This document shows, in pieces, positions 6,576 to 10,610 of a stretch of DNA of 10,610 nt. Position numbers and translations under genes: made by a program. The notes under the pieces are model-generated. The model saw only the letters and a list, made by a program, of their open reading frames with translations, made no database searches and was not told the origin of the DNA. Source of the stretch: an uncultured Paracoccaceae bacterium (GTDB taxonomy: Bacteria > Pseudomonadota > Alphaproteobacteria > Rhodobacterales > Rhodobacteraceae); the NCBI GenBank assembly GCA_937916485.1, contig CALFSV010000196.1, positions 1-10,610 of the forward strand, written 5' to 3'. Positions within the stretch are counted from its first letter, which is position 1. The number at the start of each line of letters is the position of its first letter.

Positions 6576-8246
6576 CTACGGCCCCACGAAGATCTGATTA
6601 GGTGTATTTTCCATGAAGTGGAATTCTGCATTGAAAGGCTTTAGTTGCGGTTTGCCCAAGATAAAGTCTGCGGCCCGTGCCGCGATCATCTGGATGGGTG
6701 CGTTCAGATTTGCGCTGGTGATCCGTGGCATTACAGACGCGTCGACAACACGCAGCCCCGTTATCCCATGCACCCGCATTTCTTCGTCCACCACCGCATC
6801 AGCGTCCGTGCCCATCCGACAGCTACAGGACGGATGATAATCCGTCGTTACTTTGGTCTTGATGTACTTGAGGATGTCAGCATCCGTCGTGACATCGGGG
6901 CCGGGATAGATTTCCTGCCCCCGATAGGGATCAAACGCCTTCTGGGCGATGATCTCGCGCGTTCTGCGAATGCCTTGGACAAACCTTTGCCGATCATCTT
7001 CGGTCTCCAGGTAATTGAAGAACAGTTTTGGTTTGTCGGCCGGATTCGCAGAGCGCAATTCGATATGGCCAACGCTGGTTGGGCGGGACTGGTCGACATG
7101 GACCGAGAAAGCCTGGTCGAGCGATATGCCGCCATTGTCCAGAAAATTGAAACCAGCCGGACCGAATTGAATCTCGATATCTGGATAGTCCATCTTGTGG
7201 CTGCTTCGGATCAGGCCACCAGCTTCCCAAAATACGGACGTTGCAGGTCCGCGCCGCGTGAGTATCCATTGGACACCAGCCAAGATCTGGTTCACGGGAT
7301 GAAGTGCTCGGTGGATGGCCATGGGTTTGGTGCAGGCATATTTGACAATCACCGTCGGGTGCTCTTGCAAGTTTTGCCCAACGCCCGGCAAATCCAATTT
7401 AACCTCAATGCCATGTTGGCGCAGGTGATCTGCCGGTCCAACACCCGACAACATCAACATCTGCGGCGAATTGATCGCCCCGCCTGAAAGTATGACCTCG
7501 CGGCTTGCCTCAACCCTGTGGCGCTTTCCACGATGGATGTATTCGACCCCCGTCGCGCAGTCGCCTTCGATGACAATTTTCTGCACCAAAGCGTCTGTCA
7601 CTAGAGCGCAGTTCTTGCGCCTCAGAGCTGGGCGCAGATGGGCAACAGCTGCACTGCAACGCCGACCATTTCGTGTGGTGCTGTCAAATCGGGCGAGGCC
7701 CTCGGGCCTGTAGCCATTGAGGTCTTCTGAGTAGCCGTGATCAGATTGTGCACCCGCATCAAGAAACGCATCAAACAGCGGCGTCTCAAGCCTGCCTTTG
7801 GTGGTATTGAGCGGCCCAGACCCGCCGCGCCAGTCATCCGCTCCGCGGTCACTGGTTTCACCTGCCTTAAAGTAAGGCAGGCACTGGGCATAGCTCCATT
7901 TTGGCAGATTGAAATCGGTCCCCCACCGATCAAAATCGTAGGGGTGGCCGCGCATGTAGACCATCGAATTTATTGACGAAGAGCCGCCAACGACCTTGCC
8001 ACGCGACATTTCTATACTGCGACCGGAGGCTTCCGGTTCATCTTCGGTCATGTAGTTCCAATTGAGTTTTGGGTCTTTGAAAACCTTGTAGACGGCCGCC
8101 GGAATATGGATCATCAGGTTGCGGTCCATCGGTCCGGCCTCAAGCACCAAGACAGAATGTTTGCCGTCCTCGCTCAGCCGATTTGCCAACACGCAGCCAG
8201 CCGATCCCGCGCCAACAATGATGTAGTCGTATGTTTCGTTCGCCAT
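6576..8246 (-). CDS. GMC-family FAD oxidoreductase, choline-dehydrogenase-like
   Basis: This 556-aa flavoprotein oxidises an alcohol to an aldehyde and passes electrons to the respiratory chain or another acceptor. Visible motifs are the FAD-binding GAGSAG (12-17) followed by LEAG (35-38), GMC signature 1 GKVVGGSSSINSMVYMRG (83-100), signature 2 GAINSPQMLMLSGVG (256-270), the catalytic His H471 (DYHPSCSCRMG) and N515 (ANLNAP). The length equals E. coli BetA, and the DLNGY, GRR, LPGVGQNLQEH and RVVDASVMP blocks match the BetA-like subgroup. The Cys-rich SCSC after the catalytic His and a polar tail (about 535-556) differ from BetA. Choline is therefore possible but not assured; this subgroup covers many alcohols. 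AGGAAACGAG lies before the ATG, and the gene is 57 nt downstream of the hydroxylase gene. Confidence 0.93.
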   Translation of the reverse strand: MANETYDYIIVGAGSAGCVLANRLSEDGKHSVLVLEAGPMDRNLMIHIPAAVYKVFKDPKLNWNYMTEDEPEASGRSIEMSRGKVVGGSSSINSMVYMRGHPYDFDRWGTDFNLPKWSYAQCLPYFKAGETSDRGADDWRGGSGPLNTTKGRLETPLFDAFLDAGAQSDHGYSEDLNGYRPEGLARFDSTTRNGRRCSAAVAHLRPALRRKNCALVTDALVQKIVIEGDCATGVEYIHRGKRHRVEASREVILSGGAINSPQMLMLSGVGPADHLRQHGIEVKLDLPGVGQNLQEHPTVIVKYACTKPMAIHRALHPVNQILAGVQWILTRRGPATSVFWEAGGLIRSSHKMDYPDIEIQFGPAGFNFLDNGGISLDQAFSVHVDQSRPTSVGHIELRSANPADKPKLFFNYLETEDDRQRFVQGIRRTREIIAQKAFDPYRGQEIYPGPDVTTDADILKYIKTKVTTDYHPSCSCRMGTDADAVVDEEMRVHGITGLRVVDASVMPRITSANLNAPIQMIAARAADFILGKPQLKPFNAEFHFMENTPNQIFVGP

Positions 8247-8303
8247 CTCGTTTCCTGTAATTTCCTTCTGAATTGGACAAGGCCGGTGTTCTGATCAGCC
8301 CCT

Positions 8304-9305
8304 TCACCAAGGGCGCTTTTGAATGCGCTTGGACGCTTCAGTTGTGCCATCGTGAAACGAACCGAACCACCGGTCCCACGGCATCTCGGCAGAGCCGTAG
8401 TTGCATTTGAAATGACGGTGATGAAGCTGATGGAAGAAGTTGCCAAGATCGAACCGGTTTTTCTCATTCACTTCCACGCCCTCATAGCCTGAATGCTCGG
8501 CCATCGGGTTGAGTGACAGAAGATACAGATGAAACAGCATGTGCGCTGGATGAGTGGCTACAAAAACATGCAGAATTATACTGGAGTAGTAGATAAAATG
8601 CTCGATCGGATGCATCGACAACCCGCTCCAGGGGCCGGTGATGATATTCCGATGGTGCACCGAATGAGCCATGTTGTAGAGCGGCGGCCAATGGATCATC
8701 CTGTGGACCCAATAAAAATGTACTGACGACCACAACGGAATGAGCACAAACAAAGCCAAAAACCACACCGGGTTCTGAGACCATTCCAGTGTCGGCATGA
8801 AACCATTTGCGAAAGCCCAGAAATAGAGAACTTCAAAGACCGTCCAGATCGTCACACCGCTGGCCAGCGTCCAGAACATGTTGTCCAGTAGCTGGTTGTT
8901 AAATGTAAACCTGCGGTTCTTTCCGTGTTCGGTCAGGTCGCGCTTTTCATAGCGCAGGCGCAAGCCTTGCCGTTTAAACGTATGAAAATAGAGGTGCATC
9001 ACGGTGGCGACTACGATCGCTGAAATCAGATTTCGCAGGTAAATGAACAGTACCCAGCTCCAGGTCAGGGTCTTCATTTGCTCAACCGGTGGCATGAGCC
9101 AAATCCAGGTCGCGAATGCAAAGGCGAGCCACAGGGTTCGTTCCGATGGCACAAGCCATGATTTGGCGAACCATGCGATGATCTTCACCGGCTTCGGAGG
9201 CCAGGAAAACACCGCTGAAACCTTGATCGGCAGTTCAGGATGATAGTTCCAGCTTGGATTGTCTTGTTGGTTTTGCGTGCTCTGAGAGTCTTCAATGTTA
9301 TCCAT
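8304..9305 (-). CDS. Membrane di-iron hydroxylase, fatty-acid hydroxylase/sterol desaturase superfamily
   Basis: This 333-aa integral membrane protein has the His boxes that bind two irons in this superfamily: H196-x4-H201-x3-H205 (HFYWVHRMIHW), H214-x2-HH (HSVHHRN), H232/H236 (MHPIEH) and H292-x2-HH (HQLHHRH). Hydrophobic segments lie near 56-72, 82-104, 143-165, 178-194 and 235-262. Members use O2 and an electron donor to hydroxylate or desaturate lipid-like or sterol substrates. The substrate of this one is unknown. It is the first gene after the regulated promoter, followed closely by alcohol and aldehyde oxidation genes, so it may create the hydroxyl group that the GMC enzyme oxidises (inference). 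Alternatively it could modify a membrane lipid. GGGAGGCGGGGAG directly before the ATG is a very strong ribosome binding site and supports this start. Confidence 0.9.
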   Translation of the reverse strand: MDNIEDSQSTQNQQDNPSWNYHPELPIKVSAVFSWPPKPVKIIAWFAKSWLVPSERTLWLAFAFATWIWLMPPVEQMKTLTWSWVLFIYLRNLISAIVVATVMHLYFHTFKRQGLRLRYEKRDLTEHGKNRRFTFNNQLLDNMFWTLASGVTIWTVFEVLYFWAFANGFMPTLEWSQNPVWFLALFVLIPLWSSVHFYWVHRMIHWPPLYNMAHSVHHRNIITGPWSGLSMHPIEHFIYYSSIILHVFVATHPAHMLFHLYLLSLNPMAEHSGYEGVEVNEKNRFDLGNFFHQLHHRHFKCNYGSAEMPWDRWFGSFHDGTTEASKRIQKRPW

Positions 9306-9333
9306 CTCCCCGCCTCCCTTCCATTCAATAGTT

Positions 9334-9365
9334 CTACATTACGGAAATATGTTTCCTTAATGTAG
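9334..9365 (-). promoter_or_regulatory. 32-bp near-perfect palindrome, candidate IclR operator
   Basis: Two 14-bp arms, CTACATTACGGAAA and TTTCCTTAATGTAG, pair at 13 of 14 positions around the 4-bp centre TATG. The core GGAAA-TATG-TTTCC resembles the E. coli IclR box. It lies between the IclR-family gene and the hydroxylase gene, and covers the predicted transcription start and early leader of the catabolic operon, a repressor position. A matching site stands before the importer genes. Confidence 0.72.
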
Positions 9366-9366
9366 G

Positions 9367-9396
9367 ACGATGGAAGAAATACAACTCTTCTGTCAA
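9367..9396 (-). promoter_or_regulatory. Predicted sigma-70 promoter for the catabolic operon
   Basis: On the minus strand there is an exact -35 TTGACA (9391-9396) and, after 18 nt, CATCGT (9367-9372), only a 3/6 match to TATAAT. A start near 9360 would place the palindrome over the start site and leave a leader of about 55 nt. The -35 is convincing; the weak -10 makes the exact position uncertain. Confidence 0.45.
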
Positions 9397-9432
9397 TACG
9401 ATTTCAGCCATATCGGGTGGAAAAAATGCGGG

Positions 9433-10200
9433 TTAGTCGTAGACCCACCCAAGGTTCTTTGAGATTCGGCGCGTGGCAGCCTTCAGGTCATCGGCCCAGT
9501 CAGTGACGTGGCGCGGCTTCATGCGCTCGGTTACGCCCCAAACGCAAAGTGCTGCCACAACCTCACCGTGATGGTCGTAAACCGGTGCCGCGATGGCCGA
9601 TGTTTGCATAAATTCTTCTGCCTCAGCCACAGCCAGGCCGTCGCGGCGGACATCGTCCAACTGGGCCTCAAAGACTTTACGATCCGTAATCGTCTTCGGC
9701 GTGTGTTGTTCAAACGTAAGGGTGTCCAGAACTTTGTTCCTCTGCTTTTCGCGCATGTAGGCGATCAAGACTTTGCCACCGGCTGTGCAATGCGCCGCGG
9801 CATATTCACCCATCTTTGCCGCATAAGGAACCTGATATGGGTGGATTGCGCTCAAGACGAGCGTGCGAGCACCATCCATGCCCATCAGGCAGACGTTGTG
9901 GCCGCAGCTTTCGCACAGTTTTTCTAGCTCGTTTGCGGACTGGCGTTGAAGGTCGCTATTTATCCAAGATTGCCTTGCCCACCCCCTCAAACGCTGGCCA
10001 AGACCATAAGTCTTGTTGCGTTCATCAAACTCGATCACACCTTCATTTTGCAGTATCGACAGAAGGCGGTGCGTGGAACTCTTGGCAAGACCTGATGCGG
10101 CGAGAACTTCGCTGTAACTCATTGGTCGGCCGCTGGATGCAAGAATATCAACCATGGCCAGAGACCTCGTGACAATGGAGCTTGTGTTTTTCGGTGACAT
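9433..10200 (-). CDS. IclR-family transcriptional regulator
   Basis: This 255-aa DNA-binding protein probably controls the catabolic and importer genes downstream. It has an N-terminal winged helix-turn-helix (about 8-70; helices around YSEVLAASGLAKSSTHRLL, wing ending with YGLG at 67-70). A C-terminal ligand-binding domain (about 75-253) follows, with HCTAGGKVLIAY (137-148), DGLAVAEAEE (187-196) and AAPVYDHHGEVVAAL (204-218). The effector is unknown, probably the imported compound or a breakdown product. I take the ATG at 10200 because homology begins there, although its ribosome binding site is weak (GAAAGACTG). A GTG at 10260 with AGGTGG about 7 nt upstream would give 275 aa. A palindrome with an IclR-box-like core lies 67 nt past its stop codon. 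Confidence 0.9.
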   Translation of the reverse strand: MSPKNTSSIVTRSLAMVDILASSGRPMSYSEVLAASGLAKSSTHRLLSILQNEGVIEFDERNKTYGLGQRLRGWARQSWINSDLQRQSANELEKLCESCGHNVCLMGMDGARTLVLSAIHPYQVPYAAKMGEYAAAHCTAGGKVLIAYMREKQRNKVLDTLTFEQHTPKTITDRKVFEAQLDDVRRDGLAVAEAEEFMQTSAIAAPVYDHHGEVVAALCVWGVTERMKPRHVTDWADDLKAATRRISKNLGWVYD

Positions 10201-10290
10201 TTCACAGTCTTTCAGTGGATCGGTTCGGCGGTTCAATTCGGCTTCTACCCATTTCCACACGGCAACGCCACCTGTTGCAATATGTAGTTC

Positions 10291-10308
10291 ACGGAATCAA
10301 ATTTTCTT
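10291..10308 (-). promoter_or_regulatory. Weak candidate IclR site upstream of the regulator gene
   Basis: ACGGAA-TCAAAT-TTTCTT matches the same stretch of the palindrome before the hydroxylase gene at 13 of 18 positions. The core GGAAT-CAAA-TTTTC has one mismatch to the GGAAN-N4-NTTCC pattern. Its position upstream of the iclR-type gene would fit autoregulation, common in this family. The match is imperfect and no clear promoter is seen beside it. Confidence 0.25.
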
Positions 10309-10310
10309 GC

Positions 10311-10610
10311 GCGGTAAACGTGGCTGGTTCAATGCGCTCTTTTGTGTGGCATACTGAGGCATGATCTCGACAGCGGAACTTGGAGCGCGATCTGTAATTC
10401 TTGATATACAGCTCAATGTTTAGAAAACTTGGCCTAAGCTAAATTGAATTTTCAAGACCGTTTCCTTGAGTGCCTCGATACGCGATCTAACCGACAGCTT
10501 TGAACGTCCGCTTCAGTTAATAATGCTGCACTGCCAAACAATCGTCGCCACGACTGCGAGCAAATGCTGCGTCAGCACTAGCTGCACCTGCACAAGGCCG
10601 CTTAGTCCGC
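10311..10610. other. Gene-free stretch at the window edge
   Basis: I see no supportable gene. Two minus-strand frames stay open from the window edge for about 30 codons and then stop near 10510, with no recognisable protein. A 20-codon plus-strand ORF begins at 10361 without similarity that I can name. No tRNA, insertion-sequence end or intrinsic terminator is evident. It may hold the 5' region of the regulator gene and an ordinary intergenic spacer. Confidence 0.5.

Noticed and set aside
7861..7881. Perfect 9-bp inverted repeat (CCTGCCTTA, 3-nt loop) inside the GMC gene
   Set aside because: It encodes the conserved CLPYFKAGE segment, so the arms follow from codons. No promoter, site match or other context suggests a function.
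6576..8246. Calling the GMC and ALDH genes betA and betB
   Set aside because: The catalytic surroundings (SCSC after H471; GQSCDAATR) differ from BetA/BetB, and no betI or betC is present. Only the broader family names are supported.
9421..9452. Possible intrinsic terminator after the regulator gene (GGGT/ACCC stem followed by six T on the transcribed strand)
   Set aside because: The stem has only 4 bp with a 9-nt loop overlapping the stop codon, too weak to call a terminator.
10361..10423. Short plus-strand ORF of 20 codons upstream of the regulator
   Set aside because: Too short, no ribosome binding site and no recognisable product.
10506..10610. Repeated GTCCGC at 10506-10511 and 10605-10610 as ends of a small mobile element
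   Set aside because: Same orientation, only six bases, and no transposase or target duplication visible.

Overview
The window looks like a chromosomal piece of a marine alphaproteobacterium, most likely of the Roseobacter/Rhodobacterales type. The reasons are moderate GC, the style of the ProXVW-type betaine importer, and a dense one-strand catabolic cluster. This is a judgement from protein style; no taxonomic marker is present. All eight supported genes are on the minus strand, so transcription runs from high to low coordinates.

Layout in transcription order: a gene-poor stretch (10261-10610); an IclR-family regulator (9433-10200); a 127-bp spacer with a promoter and a 32-bp near-perfect palindrome; a membrane di-iron hydroxylase of the fatty-acid-hydroxylase/sterol-desaturase superfamily (8304-9305); a choline-dehydrogenase-like GMC flavoprotein (6576-8246); an aldehyde dehydrogenase (5015-6454); an enolase-superfamily enzyme of the mandelate-racemase subgroup (3847-4947); a second regulatory spacer; and a three-gene ABC importer made of periplasmic binding protein (2691-3650), ATPase (1584-2621) and permease (5-1591). 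The permease ends almost at the window edge, so the cluster may continue beyond it.

Working model (inference): a betaine-like or other osmolyte-like compound is imported. It is oxidised alcohol to aldehyde to acid by the GMC and ALDH enzymes, possibly after hydroxylation by the di-iron enzyme. The resulting hydroxy-acid is handled by the enolase-superfamily enzyme, which keeps the His-Asp base but has Tyr in place of the second catalytic Lys of mandelate racemase. I do not recognise the whole set as a described pathway.

The strongest non-coding result is a shared operator. The palindrome before the hydroxylase and a second site before the importer match at 18 of 26 positions. Both have the core GGAA(A/C)-N4-(T/G)TTCC. 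Both sit just downstream of a -10 box whose -35 is an exact TTGACA. This suggests that the IclR protein represses both transcription units together.
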